Source: UBA7887 sp964408735 (GTDB lineage: Bacteria > Pseudomonadota > Alphaproteobacteria > UBA7887). From it: a DNA stretch of 51,909 bases. The DNA is taken from contig CAYPAX010000020.1 of assembly GCA_964408735.1 (NCBI GenBank), forward strand, positions 1-51,909, written 5' to 3'. Under the pieces are notes generated by a model. It was given only the letters and a program-made list of their open reading frames with translations. It was not told the DNA's origin and searched no databases. Below are positions 1 through 10,720 of the stretch, in pieces. Each line of letters starts with the position of its first letter. The stretch's first letter is position 1. The translations under genes and the position numbers were made by a program.

Positions 1-709
1 AGGTGAACGAAGAATTGCGTGCCGTGACCTGCAGCCAGCGTAGGCGCGAAAGCTCGGTAATCAGGTCTTCGGCGATGCCATCGGCGAAATATTCCTGTTC
101 CGTATCGCCGCTCAGGTTCTCGAAAGCCAGTACCGCAATCGAGGGCCGCTCGGCAAATGCAGAAGGCGGCTCGGCTCTCGAATCGGATCCAATCTTGTAG
201 GCGCGAACAGGCCGGGTGATGTTCTTGACCTCATGTTCGCCGATGTCTTCGAAGGCCACGTCCAGCCTGCCTTCGACCTGCTCGTAGGCGTTGCCCGAAA
301 GACAGATGCCGCCGGGCTCCGACAGGCCTTCAAGGCGGGCGGCAACGTTGACGCCCGAGCCGTAGACCGAGCCGTCGGGCTTTTCGATCACATCGCCGAG
401 ATTGACGCCGATGCGAAACAGCATGCGGCGATCCTCGGCCAGCGCGGCATTGCGTTCGCCAAGTGAGTCCTGGATCGCCAGCGCCGCTTCGACCGCGCCG
501 ATGGCGCTGGCGAAGACAGCAAGCACGCTGTCGCCCGCGGTATCGACGATGCGCCCGCCGCAGCTCTCGACGTGGTCGCGAAAGACCGCCCGGCAGGCCT
601 CGAGCGCCGCCACCGTGGCCTCGGCGTCGGCCTCCATCAGCCGGGAATAGCCTGCCACGTCGGCCGCCAGGATCGCCGCCAGTCTCTGTTCCACTCCAGG
701 TCCCGTCAC
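1..709 (-). CDS. Class III nucleotidyl cyclase / TolB-like protein, partial (3' end beyond left edge)
   Basis: The frame reads from a GTG at 709 (GGGAGG eight bases upstream) to the window edge without a stop. The N-terminus LAAILAADVAGYSRLM and the later DTAGDSVLAVF carry the two metal-binding aspartates of class III adenylate/guanylate cyclases. GVNVAARL carries the transition-state Asn and Arg. The lysine that normally reads adenine (K-x-x-G-D) is Asp here, and the usual YGDGVN is YGSGVN, so substrate preference and activity are uncertain. After the cyclase domain comes the TolB/FlgO-like segment (PSIAVLAFENLSGD, then ADGIAEDLITELSR). The TPR half expected from its paralogues at 1454, 8285 and 49059 lies outside the window. 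No membrane helix is seen in the visible part. It is divergent from the DJ-1 gene at 804 and shares its promoter region. The role as a cytoplasmic second-messenger enzyme is inferred. Confidence 0.85.
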   Translation of the reverse strand, partial: MTGPGVEQRLAAILAADVAGYSRLMEADAEATVAALEACRAVFRDHVESCGGRIVDTAGDSVLAVFASAIGAVEAALAIQDSLGERNAALAEDRRMLFRIGVNLGDVIEKPDGSVYGSGVNVAARLEGLSEPGGICLSGNAYEQVEGRLDVAFEDIGEHEVKNITRPVRAYKIGSDSRAEPPSAFAERPSIAVLAFENLSGDTEQEYFADGIAEDLITELSRLRWLQVTARNSSFT

Positions 710-803
710 CAATACGCCTCCCTGCCGGCATGCTACGCAGCGCTAAGCTGCACGACAAGCCGGGCGCTTGCCGCGCCGGCCCTGCCCGGCGCACAATGCT
801 GCC

Positions 804-1451
804 ATGGATATCGTAGTATTGATTTTCGACGATCTGACGACGCTCGATGCCATCGGGCCGTTGGAGGTCTTGGCGCGGCTGCCCGAGGCGACCGTGCGCG
901 TTGTCGCCAAGGCGCCGGGGACGGTGAGGGCCGGGCGCGGCAGCGGCGGGCTCGGGCTGGTCGCCGACGCGGCGCTGTCGGAGGTCGACCGCGCCGACAT
1001 CTTGCTGGTGCCGGGCGGCTTCGGCACGGATGCCTTAAGCGAGGATCCGGCCGTGCTCGACTGGCTGCGGGCGCTGCACGAGACGACGACGTGGACGACC
1101 TCGGTCTGTACCGGCTCGCTGCTGCTCGGCGCCGCACGCCTGCTCGACGGGCTGCCCGCGACGACCCACTGGGCGGCCATGGAGCGGCTTGCCGGCTACG
1201 GCGCGCTGGCGCGCCAGGAGCGTGTCGTCAGCGCCGGCAAGATCGTCACCGCGGCGGGAGTCTCGGCCGGCATCGACGTGGCGCTGCACCTCGCCCAGCG
1301 TGTTGCGGGGCGGGAATACGCCGAGATGCTGCAGCTGCAGATCGAGTACGACCCCCAGCCGCCCTTCGACAGCGGCAGCATCGCCAAGGCCCCCGCCGCC
1401 ATTCGCGCCCGCGCCGAAGCCTGGAGCCGCCAGGCGCGCGAGACGGACTGA
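804..1451 (+). CDS. DJ-1/PfpI (ThiJ) family protein, isonitrile-hydratase-like
   Basis: The 215-residue protein has the DJ-1/PfpI fold signature. An acidic residue follows the first strand (LDAIGPLEVL, Asp15/Glu21), and the nucleophile-elbow cysteine is Cys102 in TTSVCTGSLLLGAA. The motif after the elbow (RLLDGLPATTHW) matches the isonitrile-hydratase/AraC-associated branch of the family rather than the chaperone/glyoxalase DJ-1 branch. I chose the ATG at 804 because homologues begin right before the first beta strand (DIVVLIFDD) and the 12 upstream codons look non-coding. No DNA-binding domain follows, so this is a stand-alone enzyme. Its substrate cannot be read from the sequence. It is divergent from the cyclase at 709 and convergent with the cyclase/TPR gene ending at 1454, only 2 bp away. 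Confidence 0.85.
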   Translation: MDIVVLIFDDLTTLDAIGPLEVLARLPEATVRVVAKAPGTVRAGRGSGGLGLVADAALSEVDRADILLVPGGFGTDALSEDPAVLDWLRALHETTTWTTSVCTGSLLLGAARLLDGLPATTHWAAMERLAGYGALARQERVVSAGKIVTAAGVSAGIDVALHLAQRVAGREYAEMLQLQIEYDPQPPFDSGSIAKAPAAIRARAEAWSRQARETD

Positions 1452-1453
1452 CG

Positions 1454-3220
1454 TCAGCTATCCGCGTCCGGGATATCCAGTCCGGCCTTGCGCAGGCCGT
1501 CGAAATAGCTTGCCAAGTGATCGAATTGCGCGAAAGGCATGACGTGCTTAAGAAACGCGTAGGAGAAGCGAGGCTCGCTTTCCCGGGCCTGATCGATAGC
1601 GCGGAGTGCCTCGTCACGCTTTCCCAAATGGCCCAAGGACGATGCCTTATGGGCAAGTGGCCAGAAACTGACGGCCCCCGGGCGGCGGCTTGCCCGTTCG
1701 GCCCAATCGACTGCGGCTTCGTGATCTCCGCTCAAATTGCATGCGAACGCCCTGATCGTATCGAACAACCAGCCATTAGGATCGTGCGGGCTCAGCCGGG
1801 CCGCGGTATCCAAGCAATCGAATGCCTCGCGGGGACGCCCGGTAGATAACAAGGGGAAGCACATGGAATAATGCGCAAGAACCAAGCTCGGCTGTATCCG
1901 TATGGCGGTTCGCAGCTCCTCGATTGCCGCCGAATCTTTGCCTATCCATCCATACACACGACCCCGCACGGCATGGGCGTGCCCGTCCTTGTCGTCGATC
2001 GCGACCGCGGTTTCGGCGGCGCGAAGGGCTTCATCCAGGCTGCGGTCACGCTGCTCACCGAAGCCAAAGGAAACATCGGCCAAATGTGTGAAGGCCAGGC
2101 CGCAATGGGCCGGACCGAATCCCCGGTCGCATTCGACGGCGCGCTCGAACAAGTTTCGCGCCTGGACGTTGGTCTCCTTCGTATTTTGATAAAAGTTCCA
2201 CATGCCCCGTTGGTAATATTCCCAGGCATCAAGACTTTCGGGCGGCTTGCGGCGGGCGCGGTCACGCTCGACCTCGCCGATCTCCGGCTCGATCGCGGCA
2301 GCGATGGTTTCGGTGATGTCGTCCTGCAGGTCGAACAGATCGGCAAGCTCGCGGTCATAGCGCTGCGCCCAGACGTGGGCACCGCTGGCCGCCTCGATCA
2401 GCTGCGCGCTGACCCGTATGCGGTTGCCGCCCTTCCGCACGCTGCCCTCCAGCACGTAGCGCACGCCCAGCTCCCGGCCGACCTGGCGTATGTCGGGCGA
2501 GGTGCCCTTGTAGGCAAAGGTCGAGTTGCGGGCGATCACGAACAGCCAGCGGATGCGCGACAGGGCAGTGATCAGATCCTCGGCGATGCCGTCGGCGAAA
2601 CAGTCCTGCTCGGGGTCGTGCGAAAGATTGTCGAAGGGCAGGACTGCGATCGACGGCTTGTCGGGAAGCGCGAGCAAGTCGGCGGGTGCCTTTTGCTCAC
2701 CAGCACCGACTCGCCAGGCGCGCACCGGCCGGGCGATGTTCTTGACCTCGTGTTCGCCAAGATCCTCGAAGGCGAGATCGGTTTTGCCGTCGACCTGCTC
2801 GTGGGCGCTGCCCGAGAGACAGATGCCGCCGGGCTCGGCCAGGCTCTCCAGGCGCGCAGCCACATTCACGCCGTCGCCATAAATGCTGCCGTCGCCCTGC
2901 TCGAAGACATCGCCGAGATTGACGCCGATACGGAACAGCATGCGGCGGTCCTCGCGCAGGTCGGCGTTGTGCCCGGCAAGGTCGCCCTGCACGGCGACCG
3001 CACATTCCACCGCCTCGACAACGCTGGCGAAGGTTGCCAAGACGCTGTCGCCGGCAGTGTCGACGACGTGTCCGTGATGCTCGGCAATGCGCTTACGGAA
3101 GACCTCGCGGCAAACCCCGAGCATGTCCATGGTGGCGCGCTCGTCGTCGCCCATGAGCCGCGAATAGCCGGCTACGTCCGCAGCCAGGATCGCCGCCAGT
3201 CTGCGTTTGGCCTCGGCCAT
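1454..3220 (-). CDS. Class III nucleotidyl cyclase with TolB-like domain and TPR repeats
   Basis: This is a complete 588-residue copy of the local paralogue family. Residues 1-170 are the cyclase catalytic domain: metal Asp15 in ILAADVAGYS, Asp58 in DTAGDS, Asn119 and Arg123 in GVNVAARL. The adenine-selecting Lys is replaced by Asp54. Residues about 185-310 are the TolB/FlgO-like region (PSIAVLPFDNLSHD, then VRYVLEGSVRKGGNRIRV). Residues 320-560 are TPR-type helices, and the end, FDGLRKAGLDIP, is typical of the family. Unlike the copies at 8285 and 49059, I see no transmembrane helix between cyclase and TolB-like parts, so this one is probably soluble. It sits 6 bp downstream of the AAA+ ATPase gene (stop 3227) on the same strand, so the two are probably co-transcribed. 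Output (cAMP, cGMP or nothing) is unknown. Confidence 0.9.
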   Translation of the reverse strand: MAEAKRRLAAILAADVAGYSRLMGDDERATMDMLGVCREVFRKRIAEHHGHVVDTAGDSVLATFASVVEAVECAVAVQGDLAGHNADLREDRRMLFRIGVNLGDVFEQGDGSIYGDGVNVAARLESLAEPGGICLSGSAHEQVDGKTDLAFEDLGEHEVKNIARPVRAWRVGAGEQKAPADLLALPDKPSIAVLPFDNLSHDPEQDCFADGIAEDLITALSRIRWLFVIARNSTFAYKGTSPDIRQVGRELGVRYVLEGSVRKGGNRIRVSAQLIEAASGAHVWAQRYDRELADLFDLQDDITETIAAAIEPEIGEVERDRARRKPPESLDAWEYYQRGMWNFYQNTKETNVQARNLFERAVECDRGFGPAHCGLAFTHLADVSFGFGEQRDRSLDEALRAAETAVAIDDKDGHAHAVRGRVYGWIGKDSAAIEELRTAIRIQPSLVLAHYSMCFPLLSTGRPREAFDCLDTAARLSPHDPNGWLFDTIRAFACNLSGDHEAAVDWAERASRRPGAVSFWPLAHKASSLGHLGKRDEALRAIDQARESEPRFSYAFLKHVMPFAQFDHLASYFDGLRKAGLDIPDADS

Positions 3221-3226
3221 GCCGCC

Positions 3227-4549
3227 TCAAGCTGCCGCCGGCTTGGGCGCCTTCTTGGCGATGGCGAGGTGGCCGACGGCCTCGGCGACGTGGGCGCGGT
3301 CGAGGCGCGGCTCGGTGCCTTCGTAGGCGCAAGCGGAGATGACGTGCTCGACGATCCACTTGGGGTGGAAACGGGCGATCTCGACCGTGCCTGCCGGATA
3401 GAACTCGTCGAAAAGATAGCGCAACACGTCGTCGGTCAGCGCCAGGTTCGCGCCTTGGCAGACGGTACGGAAGATCCCCTCGAACTCCTCGCGGCCGGGG
3501 GCGCCGATCTCGATCTTGTAGTGGATGCGACGCATCATGGCCGCGTCCATGAAGGTCTCGGGCTCGAGATTGGTCGAGAAGATGACCAGCTCGTCGAAGG
3601 TCACCGGCACCTTCTTGCCCGAGCGCAGGGCGAGATAGTCGCGCTTGCGTTCCAGGGGCACGATCCAGCGGTTGAGGATGCGGTCGGGCGGCACCGCCTG
3701 GCGGCCGAAGTCGTCGATGATGAGCACGCCGCCGGAAGCCTTGAGCTGCAACGGCGCCTCGTAGACGCTGCCGTCGGGATCGTAGATCAGCTCCAGCATT
3801 TCCATGGTCAGCTCGCCGCCGGCGATCACCGCCGGGCGGCGGCAGCGCACCCAGCGGGGATCGTAGGGCGGCCCGTCATCGTCCGCCACCGGCTCGTGCA
3901 CGGCAGGATCGAAGACGCTGATCACCTGGCCGTCGACGACCACGGCGTAGGGAATGTAGACCGACTGCACGAAGGAACGCACGATGGCCTCGGAATAGAT
4001 CGACTTGCCGTTTCCCGGGGGGCCGTAGAGCAGCAGCGAATGGCCCTGGTTGAGCGCTGCGCCCATCTGGCCGGCCAGCTCCGGCGACAGAAACACCCCT
4101 TCGAAGCTGCGCGCCATGGCCTCAGGATCGATGCGCTCGGCGCTGATGCTCTGGTGCTCTACCTGGCGCATATAATCGTCGAGCGGCACCGGCGTCGCAC
4201 CAGAATATTGCGAATGCTCCAGCGCCTCCATGGCGCGCGCTCGGCCATTGTCGGTGAGCTGAAAGCGTAAGGTCAGCGCAGTCGAAAACTCGGCGACGTC
4301 GGCGACGGTCATCAGGCGCTTGGCGCGGGCATCCTCGAAGATCGCCTTGACCAGCGTTTCCGGCAATTTCAAGTGCTGCGCCAGCTCGGCCGTGGTCTCG
4401 AGGCCGAGGGTATACATCGCCTTCATCATCAGGTTGTCGAGGAAGGTCGCGTTCAGCCCCGTCTCGGCGAGATTGCCGGGTACCGGTGGCAGCGGAACCG
4501 CGTCGAGCTCGGCTGTGGAAGAGGTTTGGCTTTCGGCGACATCGGTCAT
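3227..4549 (-). CDS. AAA+ ATPase with N-terminal helical/winged-helix region
   Basis: The protein has 440 residues from the ATG at 4549, which has AAAGGCGG upstream; an in-frame ATG at 4735 would overlap the htpG start and is less likely. Residues 30-110 form a helical, winged-helix-like region. The ATPase core follows: Walker A GPPGNGKS (176-183), Walker B GGVLIIDDFGRQ (Asp279/280), sensor-1 Asn in FSTNLEP, and an arginine pair in MMRRIHYKIE. Between Walker A and B is an insertion (PAVHEPVADDDGPPYDPRW) of acidic and aromatic residues. The protein belongs to a widespread alphaproteobacterial AAA+ group whose function I do not know. It is not MoxR, ClpX or RuvB by its motifs. Being co-directional with and 6 bp from a cyclase/TPR gene suggests a joint role. 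It is divergent from htpG. Confidence 0.85.
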   Translation of the reverse strand: MTDVAESQTSSTAELDAVPLPPVPGNLAETGLNATFLDNLMMKAMYTLGLETTAELAQHLKLPETLVKAIFEDARAKRLMTVADVAEFSTALTLRFQLTDNGRARAMEALEHSQYSGATPVPLDDYMRQVEHQSISAERIDPEAMARSFEGVFLSPELAGQMGAALNQGHSLLLYGPPGNGKSIYSEAIVRSFVQSVYIPYAVVVDGQVISVFDPAVHEPVADDDGPPYDPRWVRCRRPAVIAGGELTMEMLELIYDPDGSVYEAPLQLKASGGVLIIDDFGRQAVPPDRILNRWIVPLERKRDYLALRSGKKVPVTFDELVIFSTNLEPETFMDAAMMRRIHYKIEIGAPGREEFEGIFRTVCQGANLALTDDVLRYLFDEFYPAGTVEIARFHPKWIVEHVISACAYEGTEPRLDRAHVAEAVGHLAIAKKAPKPAAA

Positions 4550-4595
4550 ATGCCGCCTTTCGCACGAATCCGCCTTCGCCGCAATAACTTGGGGC

Positions 4596-4624
4596 CTTGA
4601 CTCGCGGCCCAAGGCTGCACAAAT
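4596..4624 (+). promoter_or_regulatory. Possible RpoH (heat-shock sigma) promoter of htpG
   Basis: CTTGAC at 4596-4601 is followed after 16 bases by CACAAAT at 4618-4624, about 38 bp before the htpG ATG. The -35 matches the alphaproteobacterial sigma-32 CTTGAA-type element in five of six bases. The -10 is only a loose match. The same CTTGAC-N16 layout precedes hslV. Confidence 0.4.
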
Positions 4625-4661
4625 CAGCGGCTGACCGGCCACGCGAACAAAGAGACAAACC

Positions 4662-6551
<1,890 letters not shown>

Positions 6552-6608
6552 GGTGGAACGGCGCCGCTGACTTGACCACAAGCACCAAGCCAACGTCGCA
6601 GCAAGGGC

Positions 6609-7574
6609 CTAACCCTGCTGGCCGCCGTGGATAAGTTTCTTGAATCCGGCACCGCTCGGAGCGCCCGGGCGCTCCACCGTCCAAGCTTGGCTCATCATTT
6701 TCTCGACAATCATCTTCTTTGTATCGTCGCCTTGATCCATCGTTTGTGCAATTCGATACGCCATCAAGACGCCGTGATTGTAGATCTGCCGATTGTAGAA
6801 ATACGTCAATTGTGCGATCGAGCTGCGGTAGACCCATAGGAAGAGCGCTGAGATAAGCTCGACGATACCGCCGCCGGCGAGCGAAATCATCTTAATGTCG
6901 GTATTTGCCTTGGGCAGTCCGTATTCCTCGAATGGGACGACCTGGTAGACGATGCCGAGAATGATGATGAAGAAGCCAATCCACATGGCGGTGATGCTGT
7001 AGCGGAAACTGCGCTGGGTTTGGTTCAAGCCAATCTTGTAATACGATTCCAGCTGCACCCGACTATAGCGCATCAGAGGTACCAAGCCCGCCGAGTGCTC
7101 GGTGCCCAGTTGGCGTTGCAGATATTCCTCGGCCTCTCCCTGTGCCTGACTCGCGCGGTTGACCGCCAAGCTTAGCTGCGACTCGACCTCCTCGCCGTAG
7201 AGGCTGAGAATCTTCACACAGCCGATGCCAGTCAAAAACGGCGCGTATATGGGCAAGATCGCCAGGAACATCACGGCGACGAAGCCGGGAATCACCTTCC
7301 AATGGAGCGCAGAAAAGCCCCAGTTCCAAACCTGCGGGAGCAAGTTGAACCAGCAGTACAAAACGAGCAAGAACGACGCCAAAAACAGAGATACCGCGAA
7401 AATCAGTGCTGTCGCGCGGAATTTCTTACTGCCACGCAATAGTGACATCAACGTATCCCATAGCGACCTTTCTCCAGACTCAGTCTCTGACTGGTGGAAT
7501 GCGCAGAATTGCGAGCTGCCAATGGCTTGATTGCGGCATTGCCTGCTCTGTTTCGTGATCGCGGCGCAGCGCAC
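6609..7574 (-). CDS. Four-helix membrane protein with N-terminal Cys3His knuckle; TRADD-N-associated-like membrane domain
   Basis: I do not know a characterised homologue. With the GTG at 7574 (GAGAGG about eight bases upstream) the protein has 321 residues. It opens with a small Cys/His motif, C3-x9-C13-x10-C24-x2-H27 (within RCAAITKQSRQC and SSQFCAFH), likely a zinc knuckle. Hydrophobic helices follow at about 55-76 and 93-118. A charged, glutamine-rich stretch at 125-185 comes next. A second pair lies at about 191-212 and 231-250, where RSFRYSITAMWIGFFIII and AGGGIVELISALFLWVYR resemble the two-helix membrane domain described with TRADD-N modules in bacterial conflict systems; this comparison is from memory of the pattern. 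Upstream ATGs at 7652 and 7736 are in frame but lack a ribosome site. The neighbours, htpG and the Gfa-like gene, give no functional clue. Confidence 0.7.
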   Translation of the reverse strand: MRCAAITKQSRQCRNQAIGSSQFCAFHQSETESGERSLWDTLMSLLRGSKKFRATALIFAVSLFLASFLLVLYCWFNLLPQVWNWGFSALHWKVIPGFVAVMFLAILPIYAPFLTGIGCVKILSLYGEEVESQLSLAVNRASQAQGEAEEYLQRQLGTEHSAGLVPLMRYSRVQLESYYKIGLNQTQRSFRYSITAMWIGFFIIILGIVYQVVPFEEYGLPKANTDIKMISLAGGGIVELISALFLWVYRSSIAQLTYFYNRQIYNHGVLMAYRIAQTMDQGDDTKKMIVEKMMSQAWTVERPGAPSGAGFKKLIHGGQQG

Positions 7575-7796
7575 TGTCCTAACCTCTCGCTTTGCTTGAG
7601 CGAAATCAAACGGTAAAGCCGGGCGGTGATCGACAGAATCGGATACAACCATGCAATGGTGCCACAAAAATGCAACAAACGAAAAAGGATTCGCCAACGC
7701 CCTATATCTTGCGCAACTCGGCCGACTTGACCGCATGGGCCCGCGCCATGACCTAAGCTATTGTGTAAGGACTTGTCTGAAATCGGAGCGATCGAG

Positions 7797-8192
7797 ATGG
7801 TTAGGAAGACCTATCACGGCAGCTGCCATTGTGGCGCCGTTACCTTCGAGGTCGATGCCGACCTGTCGAAGATTATCGAATGCAACTGCTCGATCTGCCG
7901 CAAGAAAGGCGCCCTGCATTACAGCGTGCCGCCGGAGCGCTTCCGCCTCCTGTCAGGCGCGGAAAACCTGCAACGCTACCAGTTCAACAAGAAGATAGCC
8001 CAGCACTTCTTCTGCAAGACCTGCGGCATCCACCCCTATTCCCACCCGCGCACGGACCCGGAAAAGTTCAACGTCAACCTCCGCTGCCTCGACGATTTCG
8101 ATGTGGCGGAAGCGGAGTACGAGCTGACGCTCTTCGAAGGGCGGGATTGGGAAGCAGCGTTCGCGGCTATGGGGGCAACGAAGGAAGACTAG
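7797..8192 (+). CDS. GFA/CENP-V family zinc protein (glutathione-dependent formaldehyde-activating-like)
   Basis: The 131-residue protein has the full cysteine layout of the Gfa fold: Cys10/Cys12 in GSCHCGAVTFEV, Cys29, Cys31 and Cys34 in ECNCSICRKKG, and Cys73/Cys76 in FFCKTCGIHPYSHP. These ligate the structural and catalytic zincs of the family founded by Paracoccus Gfa. Most members are not proven formaldehyde enzymes, so I give only the family. The ATG at 7797 is preceded by GGAG nine bases upstream, and the motif begins within ten residues, as usual. It stands alone, divergent from the membrane protein at 7574 and about 90 bp upstream of a cyclase/TPR gene on the same strand. Confidence 0.88.
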   Translation: MVRKTYHGSCHCGAVTFEVDADLSKIIECNCSICRKKGALHYSVPPERFRLLSGAENLQRYQFNKKIAQHFFCKTCGIHPYSHPRTDPEKFNVNLRCLDDFDVAEAEYELTLFEGRDWEAAFAAMGATKED

Positions 8193-8284
8193 ACTCCCGC
8201 CAAAGGTTGCAAGCGCGCGCGGGGCGGCCTTACACTTCCCGGCGCAGGGATTTGCGTTGGGCCATGCCAGAAGGGTGCCCGGCC

Positions 8285-10156
8285 ATGATGGAGGGGAGTT
8301 TCGTCCAGCGCGTCGCGGCGATACTCGCGGCGGACGCGGTCGGCTATTCGCGCCTAATGGCGGCGGACGAGACGGCGACCATCGCCGCTCTCGAAGCCGC
8401 GCGGGACGTCTTTCGCAAGCACATCGAGGCCGGCGACGGACGCGTCGTGGACACCGCCGGCGACAGCGTGCTGGCTGTCTTCGAGACCACGGCCGGTGCG
8501 GTGCAGGCGGCGGAGGCTATCCGCGAGGCGCTCGCGGCAGCCGGAGAAGGCGTGCCCGCCGAACGGCGCATGGCGTTTCGCATCGGCATTCATGTCGGCG
8601 ACATCCACGAGAAGAACGACGGCAGCATATATGGCGACGGCGTCAATATCGCCGCGCGCATACAAGCGCTTGCGCCGCCCGGCGAGGTGGCGGTATCAGG
8701 CGGCGTGCGTGAAAGCGTCCGCGACCGCCTCGGGGTCGCCTTCGCCGACCTCGGCGAACATACGGTAAAGAACATTGCCGAGCCGGTGCGCACCTATCAG
8801 CTCCTGGCCCCGGGCGCCGCGGTACCGGCATCCCGACGGCGAAGGCGCCGCGCCGTCCTGATCGGCGCCGGGCTTGTCGTCGTCGCGGCGGTCTCCTTGG
8901 CGCTCTGGCACGGCTTTTCCGAGACCGCCACCGACCCGGTGCTGGCCTTGCCCGACGGCCCGGTGGTCGCGGTGCTGCCATTCGAGAATCTTACCGGCGA
9001 CAACGCCCAGGACTATTTCGTCGATGGCCTGGTCGACAACATCATCACCGGCCTGGCGCTGTTTCCCGACCTCTTCGTCATCGCCCGCGGCTCGACCTTC
9101 ACCTACAAGGGCCGCGCCGTCGACGTGCGCGAGGTGCGCCGCGATCTCGGTGCCGCCTATGTGGTCGAGGGCAGCGTGCAGCGCTCCGCCGACAGCATCC
9201 GCGTCGTGGCGCGCCTGCACGATGCCGAGAGCAACACCCAGCTCTGGACGCAGACCTATGACAGGGCGCTGACGGCCGACTCCGTCTTCGCCATTCAGGA
9301 CGACATCAAGGACCAGATCGCGGCGATGATCGGCGGCACCACGGGCATGATCGCGCGCCATGCCGCGAGCGGGTCGCGGGACCACGGAACCGATAGCCTG
9401 GCAGCCTATGAATGCGTTCTGCTGGCCGGCGGCCACTACGACATTTTCACGCCGGAGTCCCATCTGCGCGCCCGCGACTGCCTCGAGCGCACCGTCGAGA
9501 CCAATCCGGACTATGCCGACGCCTGGGCCTGGCTCACTTATCTCTACGCCGACGAAGACGCCTTCGCCTTCAACCCTGGGCCCGATCCCCTGGGGCGCTC
9601 CCTGGAAGCGGGCCTGCGCGCGGTCAAGCTCGATCCCGCAAGCGCCATCGCCCATTCGGCCCTCGCCCGCACGCACGGGTATCGGCAGGAGTGGGAGGAA
9701 TTCTTCGTTCATGCCGAGCGCGCCGTGGCTCTCAACCCCAACAACGTCTTCGTCATCGTCGACATGGGCCAGTTCATGGTCATGCTCGGCAAGCCGGAGC
9801 GCGGATCGGCGCTGGTGCGCAAGGCGATGAAGCTCAACCCCTATCACCAGGGTTGGTATTACATCGGCTTTTTCTATGAGCACTACGCTAAGGGCGAGTA
9901 TGAGGAAGCGATTGCCATGGCACAGAAGATGAACCTGCCCGGGCTCTGGTATACCCATGCCTTCCTCGCCGCGGCCTACGCGCAGATTGATCGCCAGGAC
10001 GAGGCGCGGGCAGCGGCAGAGATGCTGCTTTCGCTGTACCCCGCGTTCGAGGCAGAGGCCTACGGGCAGTTCCGCAAGCGCCTGGCCTCCACTGCCCTGG
10101 TGAATGATCTTGTCGCCGGCCTGCGAAAGGCGGGGCTTGCCGTCGACACGCCCTAA
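8285..10156 (+). CDS. Membrane-anchored class III nucleotidyl cyclase with TolB-like and TPR domains
   Basis: The 623-residue protein has four parts. The cyclase domain is at 1-172, with metal Asp17 (ILAADAVGYS), Asp60 (DTAGDS), Asn121 and Arg125 (GVNIAARI). A run of arginines (about 184-189) precedes one membrane helix (about 189-208). A TolB/FlgO-like segment follows (VVAVLPFENLTGD, then AAYVVEGSVQRSADSIRV). TPR-like helices run to the C-terminus, ending LVAGLRKAGLAVDTP. The topology suggests a cytosolic cyclase with a periplasmic or surface-facing TolB/TPR sensor half, but this is inferred. The adenine-binding Lys of active class III enzymes is Asp here, as in the copies at 1 and 1454. I chose the ATG at 8285 (AAGGG nine bases before); ATGs at 8264 and 8288 are also in frame. 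Confidence 0.88.
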   Translation: MMEGSFVQRVAAILAADAVGYSRLMAADETATIAALEAARDVFRKHIEAGDGRVVDTAGDSVLAVFETTAGAVQAAEAIREALAAAGEGVPAERRMAFRIGIHVGDIHEKNDGSIYGDGVNIAARIQALAPPGEVAVSGGVRESVRDRLGVAFADLGEHTVKNIAEPVRTYQLLAPGAAVPASRRRRRRAVLIGAGLVVVAAVSLALWHGFSETATDPVLALPDGPVVAVLPFENLTGDNAQDYFVDGLVDNIITGLALFPDLFVIARGSTFTYKGRAVDVREVRRDLGAAYVVEGSVQRSADSIRVVARLHDAESNTQLWTQTYDRALTADSVFAIQDDIKDQIAAMIGGTTGMIARHAASGSRDHGTDSLAAYECVLLAGGHYDIFTPESHLRARDCLERTVETNPDYADAWAWLTYLYADEDAFAFNPGPDPLGRSLEAGLRAVKLDPASAIAHSALARTHGYRQEWEEFFVHAERAVALNPNNVFVIVDMGQFMVMLGKPERGSALVRKAMKLNPYHQGWYYIGFFYEHYAKGEYEEAIAMAQKMNLPGLWYTHAFLAAAYAQIDRQDEARAAAEMLLSLYPAFEAEAYGQFRKRLASTALVNDLVAGLRKAGLAVDTP

Positions 10157-10243
10157 CCGCCCGGCTGCTCGGCGTTTCGTGTGCCTTCGCCGCGATGGAC
10201 GGAGATGACAGCTCTCCTTGCGAAACACAGTCATGTCGGCTGC

Positions 10244-10720
10244 TCATGCCGGCAATCCCAGCCGATACACCGTGACCGGCCCGCGCAGGGATTGCGTCCT
10301 GCCGATGGCCTGCCAGCGGCGGCGCGCCAAGATGCGCATGGCGGTGTCGGTAGAAGTGTAGATGGCAGGGAAGCCGAGGCGCGCGGCCTCTTGCTCGATG
10401 GCGGCAACGAGAGCGCTGCCGATGCCTTTTCTCTGGTGTTCGGGCGCGACGAGAACGGCGGCGAGCCATGGTCCATCGCCGTGCTCCTTGCCGACCGAGT
10501 CGTGTTTCAGCGATGCCGTGCCGAGCAACGTGCCATTGCCATCGCAGGCCACCAGGCACAGCGGCAGCGCGTCGCGGCTCGCGCAGGCCGCGAGATCGGC
10601 CTTGGCATCTCCAGAACCGCCCGTCCCATACCAGGGCTCCCATTCGGCAATAAACCAGCGCTCCAGAACCGGAGCCAGCGTGAGTGTGTCGCAGAGGTGG
10701 CTGATGACGAGGTCAGACAC
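10244..10720 (-). CDS. GNAT family N-acetyltransferase
   Basis: The protein of about 158 residues has the GNAT acetyl-CoA binding motif A (LAAVLVAPEHQRKGIGSALV, with Q/R-x-x-G-x-G) followed by the amphipathic helix and the terminal motif around MRILARRRWQAIG. The GTG at 10720, six bases after GGGGAAGG, is a better start than the ATG at 10744. With it the gene overlaps the stop of the upstream dehydrogenase (10713) by eight bases, which implies translational coupling. The acceptor substrate cannot be told from the sequence. Coupling to a YihU-like dehydrogenase makes a joint transcript likely but does not define a pathway. Confidence 0.83.
   Translation of the reverse strand: MSDLVISHLCDTLTLAPVLERWFIAEWEPWYGTGGSGDAKADLAACASRDALPLCLVACDGNGTLLGTASLKHDSVGKEHGDGPWLAAVLVAPEHQRKGIGSALVAAIEQEAARLGFPAIYTSTDTAMRILARRRWQAIGRTQSLRGPVTVYRLGLPA

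Noticed and set aside
1871..4270. 799-codon plus-strand ORF
   Set aside because: It is antisense to the cyclase/TPR and ATPase genes, shows no domain motifs and has the Val/Gly/Asp/His-rich composition typical of antisense frames in GC-rich DNA.
8696..10234. 512-codon minus-strand ORF opposite the cyclase/TPR gene
   Set aside because: Shadow of a gene with clear catalytic motifs on the plus strand.
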